Shown here one piece after another: positions 1-5,956 of a DNA stretch of 8,568 nucleotides. Made by a program: the position numbers and the translations under genes. Each line of letters opens with the position of its first letter. The first letter of the stretch is position 1. The notes below the pieces were generated by a model. The model saw only the letters and a program-made list of their open reading frames with translations, was not told the DNA's origin and did not search any database. Source of the stretch: Clostridiaceae bacterium (GTDB lineage: Bacteria; Bacillota; Clostridia; Oscillospirales; Acutalibacteraceae); assembly GCA_904501895.1 (NCBI GenBank), contig CAJGCX010000073.1, forward strand, positions 1 to 8,568, written 5' to 3'.

Positions 1-527
1 GAATTGTCACGGATTGCAGGAATACCCTCAGCAACAGGATTTGTTTCTGTCATATCAGAGAATACTCGTTTTCCTCTTGTAAGATATTTTTTGAAGATTT
101 CAGGGATTAAATACTGATTGTGAGTACCGAAAACAATATCAACATAAGGATAGCTTTTATAAAGCTTTTCACGGATATGTTCCTGCTGCATCATACAGCC
201 ACAAAGTGCAATAATCAGATTAGGATTTGACTTCTTTAGCTTCTTGATAGCACCGATATTACCGAAAACTCTGTCCTCAGCGTGTTCACGGATTGCGCAT
301 GTGTTATAGAGAATTAAGTCAGCCTCTTCCTTTTCCTCAGTCATTTCGTAGCCCATTAATGAAAGAAGTCCTTTGATTCTTTCGCTGTCAGCAACATTAC
401 CCTGACAACCGTAGGTGTGGATAAATGCCTTAGGACTTACACCATGACGGAGTAAAAGAAGCTCCTTCACGTCATCTGCAATATTCTTTTGTAATTGAAT
501 CTGTTCGTTTGATATAAAATTTGTCAA
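1..527 (-). CDS. miaB: tRNA-2-methylthio-N6-dimethylallyladenosine synthase MiaB, N-terminal part (runs off the window)
   Basis: MiaB is a radical-SAM methylthiotransferase that adds a methylthio group to i6A37 of tRNAs reading UNN codons, using two 4Fe-4S clusters. Only the first 175 residues are here, essentially the N-terminal methylthiotransferase (UPF0004) domain; the radical-SAM CxxxCxxC motif and TRAM domain would lie outside. Visible cluster cysteines are C41 in HTYGCQGNVADSERIKGLL, C77 in NTCAIREHAEDRVFGNIG and C111 in LCGCMMQQ. The C41-to-C77 spacing of 36 is what I recall for MiaB. No ATG precedes the conserved region, and an in-frame TAA (the end of the upstream gene) sits two codons before, so TTG at 525-527 is the start; GGAAG at 536-540 lies 8 bases upstream. 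It is cotranscribed with the alpha/beta-hydrolase gene. MtaB and YliG/RimO relatives are less likely because the NTCAIREHAEDRVFG stretch is MiaB-like. Confidence 0.93.
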   Translation of the reverse strand, partial: MTNFISNEQIQLQKNIADDVKELLLLRHGVSPKAFIHTYGCQGNVADSERIKGLLSLMGYEMTEEKEEADLILYNTCAIREHAEDRVFGNIGAIKKLKKSNPNLIIALCGCMMQQEHIREKLYKSYPYVDIVFGTHNQYLIPEIFKKYLTRGKRVFSDMTETNPVAEGIPAIRDN

Positions 528-530
528 AAT

Positions 531-1472
531 TTATACTTCCTTAGTATAGAGTGATAAGAGGAATTTGAGAACATCCTTGAAAACAACATCACGGTCAGTT
601 TCGTTTGTGATTTCGTGTCTCATTCCTGGATAAAGAATTGTTGTAGGCTCAATGCCTGCTGAAACAAGGCTGTCAGCAATTGCTAAAACGCCCTTACCAT
701 TCATACCCACAGGGTCATTTGCACCTGAAATAATCATAATTGGCAATTCCTTTGGAATTCTGAATACCCAATCAGAGTCACAAGCCTCACGCATAATGTT
801 GTAAATATCACGATATCCTGCAAGTGTGTATGTAAATCCACAGAATTCATCGTTTGAATATGCAAGACGGTTATCAGCATTTTCTGAAAGCCATGCAAGT
901 GAATTTTCCTTATCAGTACCAAGCATTGAGAAGCCCTTGTTCATAATTTCTGCAATTTTGTCAACTCTTCTCATAAGACCGTATTTGCTTACAAGTGCAT
1001 CGATAAGGTCAACACCTGCATTGATAATGTCAGGCATATCACCTGTACCACAGAGAATAAGTCCGTCAAGCTCATAGCCAAAGTGCATTGCATAAATTCT
1101 TGAACAGAATGAACCCATTGAATGACCAAAGAGGAAATAAGGAATATCAGGATTTCTCTTTTTCATAATTTTTGTGAGAATGTGCATATCGTCAACAAGA
1201 CGCTTGTCACCGTTATAATCGCCCATATAACCAATCTGATAACGGTCATCAATGCTCTTACCGTGACCTAAATGGTCGTTACCACAGACAACGAATCCGT
1301 TAGCAGCAAGATAGCTTGCAAATTCGTCATATCTTGCAATATGCTCAGCCATACCGTGAGCCAACTGTACAACACCAACAGGTGTTAATTCGTCATCCTC
1401 CCAGATAAGTGTTCTGATTTTATTTTTTCCGTTTGATGAGTTAAAATAAGCCTCTTTTTTAACCAATGCCAT
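531..1472 (-). CDS. alpha/beta hydrolase, lysophospholipase / monoacylglycerol lipase type (Hydrolase_4)
   Basis: A 313-residue serine hydrolase, probably cytoplasmic since no signal peptide or membrane segment is seen. Family members cleave monoglycerides, lysophospholipids or other small esters; the real substrate cannot be read from sequence. The fold markers appear in order: oxyanion-hole segment LAHGMAEH (residues 38-44), NDHLGHGKS (65-73), nucleophile elbow GHSMG with Ser118, acid Asp253 in SGANDPVG, and His286 in GMRHEIT, giving a complete catalytic triad. Length is normal for the family. An ATG five codons upstream (1485-1487) is possible, but GGGAGG at 1480-1485 sits 7 bases before the ATG at 1470-1472 and overlaps the upper ATG, so MALVKK is the better start. 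The gene has its own promoter at 1539-1567 and ends 3 bases before the miaB start codon, so the two form an operon. The divergent neighbour is an SCP2 lipid carrier. Confidence 0.9.
   Translation of the reverse strand: MALVKKEAYFNSSNGKNKIRTLIWEDDELTPVGVVQLAHGMAEHIARYDEFASYLAANGFVVCGNDHLGHGKSIDDRYQIGYMGDYNGDKRLVDDMHILTKIMKKRNPDIPYFLFGHSMGSFCSRIYAMHFGYELDGLILCGTGDMPDIINAGVDLIDALVSKYGLMRRVDKIAEIMNKGFSMLGTDKENSLAWLSENADNRLAYSNDEFCGFTYTLAGYRDIYNIMREACDSDWVFRIPKELPIMIISGANDPVGMNGKGVLAIADSLVSAGIEPTTILYPGMRHEITNETDRDVVFKDVLKFLLSLYTKEV
536..540 (-). promoter_or_regulatory. Shine-Dalgarno site for miaB (decides the TTG start)
   Basis: GGAAG on the minus strand, 8 bases before TTG at 525-527. It overlaps the last codons of the upstream hydrolase gene, so miaB translation is probably coupled to it. 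Confidence 0.6.
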
Positions 1473-1479
1473 AATTTTT

Positions 1480-1485
1480 CCTCCC
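1480..1485 (-). promoter_or_regulatory. Shine-Dalgarno site for the alpha/beta hydrolase
   Basis: GGGAGG on the minus strand, spaced 7 bases from the ATG at 1470-1472. It overlaps the alternative upstream ATG at 1485-1487 and therefore argues for the shorter protein. Confidence 0.75.
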
Positions 1486-1538
1486 ATAAACAGAAGCGAT
1501 TTTTACATTTGCGCATACTTCTGCATATTAATAGATAG

Positions 1539-1567
1539 ATTATACTACATAATAAGGATTTTGTCAC
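1539..1567 (-). promoter_or_regulatory. Sigma-A-type promoter for the hydrolase-miaB operon
   Basis: On the minus strand, GTGACA (1562-1567) and TATAAT (1539-1544) are separated by 17 bases. The predicted start of transcription near 1532 gives a leader of about 60 bases. The -10 box is perfect and the -35 box matches 5 of 6. Confidence 0.65.
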
Positions 1568-1731
1568 CATTAAATTTTAAAAATTTTGTTAATTTTATTT
1601 CTGTATTTTTGACTATTTCAGTGTGTTTGAATATGTCGATTTTTATGAAAATTAATTAAATAAGCTCCCCTATTTTCCATAATTCTACATTTATTTTAGC
1701 GAATTTGCATAAATAATTAAGGTTATTAAAG

Positions 1732-1760
1732 TTGCAATAAATTCTCATTTATGATAAAAT
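1732..1760 (+). promoter_or_regulatory. Extended -10 promoter for the SCP2 gene
   Basis: TTGCAA (1732-1737), a 17-base spacer, then TAAAAT (1755-1760) with an extended -10 TG at 1752-1753. Transcription would begin near 1767, about 24 bases before the ATG. Confidence 0.65.
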
Positions 1761-1790
1761 GATAAAAAATAAAAATAAGGAGTGAAAACT

Positions 1791-2114
1791 ATGACATACG
1801 AACAGGTTGTTGCTAAGGTTAAGGCAAAGTTTACAGACGTTGATGCATCCGGTGTTGACGGTGTTGTTGCATTACAGATTAACCTTGAAGGCAAAAATGT
1901 AAACGGCATTTTCTACATTGAGGTTAAGGACCACAAGGTTAATGTTGAGCCTTATGAATACTATGACAGACACGCTATTGTTACTGTTAACCCAACAAAC
2001 CTTATGAAGCTTGTTGACGGAAAGCTTGACCCAATTGAAGCATATAATAAGGGTAAGGTTACTGTCGAGGGTGACGCAGGCGCAGTGCTTACTGTTATGA
2101 ATCTTGTAAAATAA
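1791..2114 (+). CDS. Stand-alone SCP2 sterol-binding-domain protein (lipid carrier)
   Basis: A 107-residue single-domain protein. The SCP2 fold is a small alpha/beta domain with a hydrophobic tunnel that binds fatty acids, acyl-CoA or other lipids; bacterial single-domain members have no settled function, and sterol binding is unlikely in this kind of organism. The family signature is in the C-terminal half: a strand carrying VTVNPTNLMKLVDGKLDPIEAYNKGKVTVEGDAGAVLTVMNLVK, where the L-x-G-K-L-x-P-x-x-A-x-x-x-G-K-x-x-x-x-G-D pattern is plain at about residues 73-95. There is no signal peptide, so it acts in the cytoplasm. A GTG at 1782 would add three residues, but AAGGAG at 1777-1782 lies 8 bases before ATG 1791 and fixes the start there. 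It is a monocistronic unit with its own promoter and terminator, divergent from an esterase/lipase-like gene. Confidence 0.88.
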   Translation: MTYEQVVAKVKAKFTDVDASGVDGVVALQINLEGKNVNGIFYIEVKDHKVNVEPYEYYDRHAIVTVNPTNLMKLVDGKLDPIEAYNKGKVTVEGDAGAVLTVMNLVK

Positions 2115-2133
2115 TTGATTTTTGCACAAAATT

Positions 2134-2163
2134 AACGGACATCGGATTGATGTCCGTTTTTTT
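2134..2163 (+). terminator. Rho-independent terminator after the SCP2 gene
   Basis: Perfect 10-bp stem AACGGACATC (2134-2143) with GATGTCCGTT (2149-2158), 5-base loop, followed by a run of seven T ending at 2163. It isolates the SCP2 transcript from the oxidoreductase downstream. Confidence 0.92.
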
Positions 2164-2193
2164 GTTATATCAACGACAAATTATAATTTACAC

Positions 2194-2221
2194 TTTACTT
2201 TTTATTGTTGTATGGTATAAT
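2194..2221 (+). promoter_or_regulatory. Extended -10 promoter for the Gfo/Idh/MocA gene
   Basis: TATAAT at 2216-2221 is perfect and carries an extended -10 TG at 2213-2214. The -35 is weaker: TTTACT at 2194-2199 with a 16-base spacer. Predicted transcription start is near 2228, about 33 bases before the ATG. Confidence 0.65.
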
Positions 2222-2260
2222 TCATATATTGAAATTTTACTCCACGAGGGAGATGCAGAT

Positions 2261-3559
2261 ATGTCAAAACCTATTACAGCCATTATTGTTGGTGCTGGTC
2301 ACAGAGCGTTGATTTACGCTGAGCTTGCTATTACTAATCCTGAGCTTATGCAGATTGTGGGTGTTGCTGACCCTAATCCCGTAAGACGTGAAATGTGTAT
2401 GAAAAAGTTCGGTTTTTCAGAGGATATGTGCTTTGAAACTGCTGAAGAATTAGCAAAACACGGTAAGCTTGCTGACACAATTATCAACGGTACAATGGAC
2501 CATCAGCACCTTGAAACATCTATTCCCCTTCTTGATGCAGGCTACGATATGCTTTTGGAAAAGCCATTTGCACCAAATGAGGATGAAATGCGAGAAATTG
2601 TTCAGTGTGCAAGAAAGAATAACTCAAAGGTTATGATTTGTCACGTGCTTCGTTACACTCCTTTCTATTATGGGATTAAGGAAAGAGTTGTAAGTGGTGA
2701 AATCGGTGATATTATCAATATTCAGATGCTTGAGCACGTAAGCTACCATCACCTTTCAACATCATATATCCGTGGTAAGTGGGCTAACTCTAAAGAATGT
2801 CACACATCAATGCTTTTAGCCAAGTGCTGTCATGATATTGACATTATGATGTGGCTTATGAGCGAAACAAAGCCTACTCAGATTGCAAGCTTTGGTGGTA
2901 AATATCAGTTCAAGCCTGAAAATGCGCCTGAAAACGCTGGTACACGCTGTCTTGTTGACTGTCCTTTAGTTGAGGATTGCAGATATTCTGCAAAACGACT
3001 TTACATTGACCAGCCTGAAAGATGGTCATTCTACGTTTGGGACAAATTGGAGCATATTGAAAATCCAACTATTGAGGATAAAATCAATCTTCTTAAGGGT
3101 GATTCTCCTTACGGCAAGTGCATTTACAAGTGCGATAACGACGTTGTTGACCATCAGTCTGTGCTTGTGAATTTCGAAAGTGGTGCAACGGGTACACACA
3201 ATCTTGTTGGTGGTAACTCAATGTCACTTCGTCGTATTCATATTACAGGCACAAAGGGTGAAATCTACGGTAATTTTGAAGAATCAAAGTTCTATGTTTC
3301 AAAAATTCATCCAACTACAACTGATGAGAAAATCGTTGAAGAGGTTGATTTGAAGGTTACAGGCGATATGGTCGGTGCTTACGGTGGCCACGGTGGTGGC
3401 GACGAAAGACTTGCCGCTGACTTTGTGTCATTTGTACGTGGTGAAAAGCCAAGCCTTGCTTGTACTTCAATTTTCGATTCTGTCGCAGGTCATTTATGTG
3501 TGTATCTCGCAGATAAATCACGAGAAAATGGTGGTATGCCACAAGAAGTAATATTATAA
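2261..3559 (+). CDS. Gfo/Idh/MocA-family NAD(P)-dependent oxidoreductase with a cysteine-rich insert
   Basis: A 432-residue sugar- or cyclitol-dehydrogenase-like protein of unknown substrate. The N-terminal Rossmann domain opens with IIVGAGHRA (GAG at 11-13) and ends with the family's EKP motif (E100-K101-P102). The C-terminal catalytic domain has RGKWANS (171-177) and AKCCHDIDIMMWL, giving K188 and the H191-x-x-D194 pair expected at the active site. I recall a subfamily with RGNW and KSCHDMDI in these places and assign it there. An insert carries C230, C234 and C240 (Cx3CPx5C, then RYSA) and a second pair C287-x3-C291, possibly a metal site. GAGGGAG at 2246-2252 lies 8 bases before ATG 2261. 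The reading frame stays open upstream to 2147, but that part overlaps the preceding terminator and promoter and is not family-like. Monocistronic; no neighbour hints at substrate. Confidence 0.9.
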   Translation: MSKPITAIIVGAGHRALIYAELAITNPELMQIVGVADPNPVRREMCMKKFGFSEDMCFETAEELAKHGKLADTIINGTMDHQHLETSIPLLDAGYDMLLEKPFAPNEDEMREIVQCARKNNSKVMICHVLRYTPFYYGIKERVVSGEIGDIINIQMLEHVSYHHLSTSYIRGKWANSKECHTSMLLAKCCHDIDIMMWLMSETKPTQIASFGGKYQFKPENAPENAGTRCLVDCPLVEDCRYSAKRLYIDQPERWSFYVWDKLEHIENPTIEDKINLLKGDSPYGKCIYKCDNDVVDHQSVLVNFESGATGTHNLVGGNSMSLRRIHITGTKGEIYGNFEESKFYVSKIHPTTTDEKIVEEVDLKVTGDMVGAYGGHGGGDERLAADFVSFVRGEKPSLACTSIFDSVAGHLCVYLADKSRENGGMPQEVIL

Positions 3560-3573
3560 AATGATAAAAAATT

Positions 3574-3599
3574 AAGGCAGTCAATCGACTGCCTTTTTT
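3574..3599 (+). terminator. Bidirectional terminator between convergent genes
   Basis: Perfect 9-bp stem AAGGCAGTC (3574-3582) with GACTGCCTT (3587-3595), loop AATC, then a T run to 3599 on the plus strand. On the minus strand the same hairpin is followed by AATTTTTTAT, so it can also end the transcript of the small membrane protein. Confidence 0.9.
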
Positions 3600-3601
3600 A
3601 T

Positions 3602-3928
3602 TTATAATTCTTTTGTTAACCATAAATAAATGCCCATTACAATTATTCCTATTCTTCTAACAATTCGCAAAGCAATATCCGAATGTGAAACTGAAAAGTA
3701 TTGTAATACAAGAGAAATCACAAGCACTACAGTTAATATTAGCCACAAAATAATCCTTTGTTTTGATGTCTTGTTTTTTATATAACTATAAATTGCAATT
3801 ATTGAGCCAAATACAATACTAATTAGTGCAATTATTTTTCCCCACGATGTTGACAATGTAAACAATGAAAATACCTGAATTAAAGAGATAACAATAATAG
3901 GTAATTCAGATTTATTTATTTTCACCAT
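3602..3928 (-). CDS. Small multi-pass membrane protein, unrecognised
   Basis: I do not recognise a family. The 108-residue product has four hydrophobic stretches that look like membrane helices, at about residues 9-26, 30-50, 58-78 and 89-105, joined by short loops with basic residues (KNKTSKQR at 51-58, RRI at 91-93). There is no cleavable-looking signal peptide and no catalytic motif. ATG at 3926-3928 is chosen because GAAGTGAT lies just upstream with 7 bases from its GAAG core; the frame extends nine codons further to a TTG at 3953-3955 with no comparable site. It has a near-consensus promoter at 4038-4066 and a shared terminator at 3574-3599, so it is a single-gene unit. The coding sequence is more AT-rich than its neighbours, which could mean recent acquisition or simply hydrophobic codon content. 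Confidence 0.65.
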   Translation of the reverse strand: MVKINKSELPIIVISLIQVFSLFTLSTSWGKIIALISIVFGSIIAIYSYIKNKTSKQRIILWLILTVVLVISLVLQYFSVSHSDIALRIVRRIGIIVMGIYLWLTKEL

Positions 3929-3951
3929 AATATCACTTCTATTCTTCACCT

Positions 3952-4008
3952 TCAATTTAGTATATCAACATAAGATACAGTAGATGCTTCTATGTATTCT
4001 CGTCCCAT
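3952..4008 (-). CDS. Possible 18-codon upstream open reading frame in the leader of the membrane-protein gene
   Basis: In the roughly 100-base leader between promoter and membrane-protein start, an ATG at 4006-4008 opens MGREYIEASTVSYVDILN and stops at TGA 3952-3954, 23 bases before the downstream ATG. No good Shine-Dalgarno site precedes it: the nearest AGGA is about 18 bases away. It may be a chance frame. Confidence 0.15.
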   Translation of the reverse strand: MGREYIEASTVSYVDILN

Positions 4009-4037
4009 GTTGTTCGTTTTTCACTATCCTTAATTTA

Positions 4038-4066
4038 AATATATCATTCTCATATCACTTTGTCAA
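4038..4066 (-). promoter_or_regulatory. Near-consensus sigma-A promoter for the small membrane protein
   Basis: On the minus strand, a perfect TTGACA (4061-4066), 17-base spacer and TATATT (4038-4043). It begins directly after the upp terminator T run. Transcription would start near 4031 and give a leader of about 100 bases, long for so small a gene. Confidence 0.75.
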
Positions 4067-4094
4067 TAAAAACGGCGGGGTCAAGACCCCGCCC
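4067..4094 (-). terminator. Rho-independent terminator after upp; repeat-like GC-rich hairpin
   Basis: On the minus strand GGCGGGGTC (4085-4093) pairs with GACCCCGCC (4074-4082) around a 2-base turn (in practice an 8-bp stem with a 4-base loop), then GTTTTTATT. The stem is far more GC-rich than the surroundings, and its first ten bases reappear in the minus-strand hairpin at 8307-8316, suggesting a dispersed repeat used as a terminator. Confidence 0.85.
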
Positions 4095-4108
4095 TACCAT
4101 TGTATATT

Positions 4109-4735
4109 TTATTTTGTGCCGAAGATTCTGTCGCCTGCGTCACCGAGACCAGGAACGATGTACTTATGCTCGTTGAGTTTTTCATCAAGTGCTGCAAGGT
4201 AAATCTCAACATCAGGATGAGCATCTGTAAGAGCCTGAAGTCCTTCAGGAGCAGCGATGATACCCATAAACTTGATTGACTTTGGATTGTAAGTCTTAAT
4301 CTGATTGATTGCATCGATTGCTGAACCACCAGTTGCAAGCATTGGGTCAATAACAATTACTTCACGTTCTTCAATGTCTGATGGTAACTTGCAATAATAA
4401 GGGATTGGAAGTGCTGTTTCTTCATCTCTGTACATACCGATATGACCAACCTTTGCAGATGGAACGAGTGAAAGAACACCGTCAAGCATACCAGTACCTG
4501 CACGAAGGATTGGAACGAAAGCAAGTGTTTTACCTGAAATAACCTTTGTCTTTGCCATAGCAACAGGAGTTTCAACCTCAACCTCAACAAGTGGAAGGTC
4601 ACGAGTTGCTTCATAACACATAAGAGTTGCGATTTCAGAAACGAGTGTTCTGAATTCCTTTGAGCCTGTGTTTTTATCTCTTAAAAGAGTGAGCTTGTGC
4701 TGAATAAGTGGATGATTTGTAATTGTAACTGCCAT
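4109..4735 (-). CDS. upp: Uracil phosphoribosyltransferase
   Basis: Pyrimidine salvage enzyme converting uracil and PRPP to UMP and diphosphate in the cytoplasm. The 208-residue length is typical of bacterial Upp. The type I PRTase PRPP loop is VIVIDPMLATGGSAI at residues 126-140, the N-terminal region has the usual NHPLIQHKLTLLRD, PILRAGTGM lies at 75-83, and the C-terminal uracil-binding hood is YIVPGLGDAGDR (192-203). ATG at 4733-4735 follows GGGGG at 4744-4748 by 8 bases. It is the last gene of the tsaE-tsaB-rpiB-upp run, separated from rpiB by 76 bases that hold a promoter (4777-4805) and no terminator, so it can be made both from the operon and alone. Its neighbour RpiB controls ribose-5-phosphate, the precursor of the PRPP that Upp consumes. 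Confidence 0.98.
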   Translation of the reverse strand: MAVTITNHPLIQHKLTLLRDKNTGSKEFRTLVSEIATLMCYEATRDLPLVEVEVETPVAMAKTKVISGKTLAFVPILRAGTGMLDGVLSLVPSAKVGHIGMYRDEETALPIPYYCKLPSDIEEREVIVIDPMLATGGSAIDAINQIKTYNPKSIKFMGIIAAPEGLQALTDAHPDVEIYLAALDEKLNEHKYIVPGLGDAGDRIFGTK

Positions 4736-4776
4736 TTTTTATTCCCCCAAAAATTTCTTGGATTTTATCAAAAAAT

Positions 4777-4805
4777 ATTATATACCTATATTTTACATTT
4801 TACAA
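4777..4805 (-). promoter_or_regulatory. Internal promoter for upp
   Basis: On the minus strand TTGTAA (4800-4805), 17-base spacer and a perfect TATAAT (4777-4782), just after the rpiB stop codon. Predicted transcription start is near 4770, giving a leader of about 35 bases. No PyrR-type attenuator or other hairpin fits in so short a leader. Confidence 0.65.
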
Positions 4806-4811
4806 GATATT

Positions 4812-5249
4812 TTATGAATTTTCTATCTCCATAATCTGGTCAATTCTTCTCTGATGACGACCACCCTCAAATTCAGTCTCAAGGAAAACGTCAACTAATT
4901 CAAGTGCAAGTCCTACACCAACAACACGACCACCCATACAAAGAGCGTTTGCGTCGTTATGCATACGAGTTAATTTTGCACTGAAATAATCTGAACAACA
5001 AGCAGCACGGATACCCTTTACCTTATTTGCTGCCATTGAAATACCGATACCTGTACCACAACAGAGAATTGCCTTTTCACATTCTCCGCTTGTTACCTTT
5101 TCACAGGTTGCCTTTGCGATTGGAGCGTAGTCAATTGACTCTGCACTGTATGTACCGCAGTCAACATACTCAACACCTTTTTCGTCAAGGTGTTTTTTTA
5201 TTGCCTCTTTTAATTCAAAACCACCGTGGTCTGCACCTAAAGCTATCAT
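4812..5249 (-). CDS. rpiB: Ribose-5-phosphate isomerase B
   Basis: Interconverts ribulose-5-phosphate and ribose-5-phosphate in the pentose phosphate pathway; the LacAB/RpiB fold family. The 145-residue length is normal. Signatures are GADHGGFELK at the N terminus (D7, H8), the active-site loop CCGTGIGISMAANKVKGIRAA with catalytic-type Cys64 in CGTGIG, and His97 in RMHNDANALCMGGRVVG, matching the Cys and His that serve ring opening and proton transfer in the E. coli enzyme. Conserved RHQRRIDQI closes the protein. AAGGAG inside the last codons of tsaB lies about 8 bases before ATG 5247-5249, and only two bases separate the tsaB stop from this start, so translation is coupled. A sugar-specific isomerase role (allose or galactose-6-phosphate) is less likely without such genes nearby. 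Confidence 0.97.
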   Translation of the reverse strand: MIALGADHGGFELKEAIKKHLDEKGVEYVDCGTYSAESIDYAPIAKATCEKVTSGECEKAILCCGTGIGISMAANKVKGIRAACCSDYFSAKLTRMHNDANALCMGGRVVGVGLALELVDVFLETEFEGGRHQRRIDQIMEIENS

Positions 5250-5251
5250 AT

Positions 5252-5956
5252 TTATATCTCCTTTTTCAATGAATTCTTATTATTAAGCTCTCTTTCTGCC
5301 TGTGGTAATCTCAGGTAGAATGGTAAGAGCTTTGATGACTCTATTGAGCTTTCGCCGTTTTTAATTTTATCCTCTGCAAGTCTACCGATTGATGAAGCGT
5401 GAACGAATCGGATGCTTTCATCTGCAATTTCACAATTCACAATAACTTCGTGAAGCTTTTCATAACAGATTTCTGCACCGTCACCGATAAAAATAACCTT
5501 TTTATCAAATTTTTTAAGCTCAACACCCAGCTCGTCGATTAAAACTGCCTTATCCTCACAAAGACGGTTACCCATATTGAATAACGCTGTATAAACCTGA
5601 TTACAACGGGCATCCATTACTGCACAAGCAATAACATCCTCGTTTTTAAGTGGCTCTGCAATTGCTTCAAGAGTTGAAACTGCAAAGCAAGGCTTATTAA
5701 GAGCATCTGCCATACCCTTAACTGCAGAAATGCCAATTCTGACACCTGTAAACGAGCCGGGACCGTTAGTGACTGCAAAAAGGTCAATATCCTTGATTGA
5801 AGTATCACTTTCCTTTAAAGCCTCTTCAACCAATGGCATTAAAGTCTGACTATGAGTAAGACCGTTATTGATAAATTTTTCAGAAATGATTTTATCATTT
5901 TCAGTTATTGCCACGGAAGCAGTAACCGATGAAGAATCAAGTGATAAGATTTTCAT
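5252..5956 (-). CDS. tsaB: tRNA threonylcarbamoyladenosine biosynthesis protein TsaB
   Basis: TsaB is the inactive ASKHA-fold partner that holds TsaD in the complex transferring threonylcarbamoyl to A37 of ANN-decoding tRNAs. The 234-residue protein begins MKILSLDSSSVTASVAI, the actin-like first strand, has LTHSQTLMPLVEEAL at 33-47, and carries the diagnostic NGPGSFTGVRIGISAVKGMA at 64-83. The C-terminal half is variable, as is normal. GGAGG at 5966-5970 lies 9 bases upstream, and the ATG overlaps the tsaE stop in an ATGA at 5953-5956, so tsaE and tsaB are translationally coupled. The usual downstream partners rimI and tsaD do not follow; rpiB does. tsaD must therefore be elsewhere in the genome if t6A is made. 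Confidence 0.96.
   Translation of the reverse strand: MKILSLDSSSVTASVAITENDKIISEKFINNGLTHSQTLMPLVEEALKESDTSIKDIDLFAVTNGPGSFTGVRIGISAVKGMADALNKPCFAVSTLEAIAEPLKNEDVIACAVMDARCNQVYTALFNMGNRLCEDKAVLIDELGVELKKFDKKVIFIGDGAEICYEKLHEVIVNCEIADESIRFVHASSIGRLAEDKIKNGESSIESSKLLPFYLRLPQAERELNNKNSLKKEI

Larger units (their letters stand above)
1473..1790. other. AT-rich divergent intergenic region
   Basis: This stretch separates the hydrolase (minus) and SCP2 (plus) genes. It holds one promoter for each side (minus at 1539-1567, plus at 1732-1760) and their ribosome binding sites. Between about 1568 and 1730 I see only AT-rich sequence with no open frame, no convincing hairpin and no repeat. Confidence 0.6.

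Noticed and set aside
826..1077. 83-codon frame on the plus strand
   Set aside because: It lies wholly inside the well-supported alpha/beta hydrolase gene on the other strand, has no ribosome binding site and a low-complexity Ser/Ile/Leu-rich product.
1750..1755. TATGAT as the -10 box for the SCP2 gene
   Set aside because: Only 12 bases from the TTGCAA -35; TAAAAT at 1755-1760 gives a 17-base spacer and an extended -10 TG.
2147..2260. 38-codon N-terminal extension of the Gfo/Idh/MocA protein
   Set aside because: It starts inside the SCP2 terminator hairpin and spans the promoter of the gene; ATG 2261 has a good ribosome site and begins at the Rossmann strand.
4736..4770. Riboswitch or PyrR attenuator ahead of upp
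   Set aside because: The leader after the predicted start is about 35 AT-rich bases with no hairpin; there is no room for such an element.
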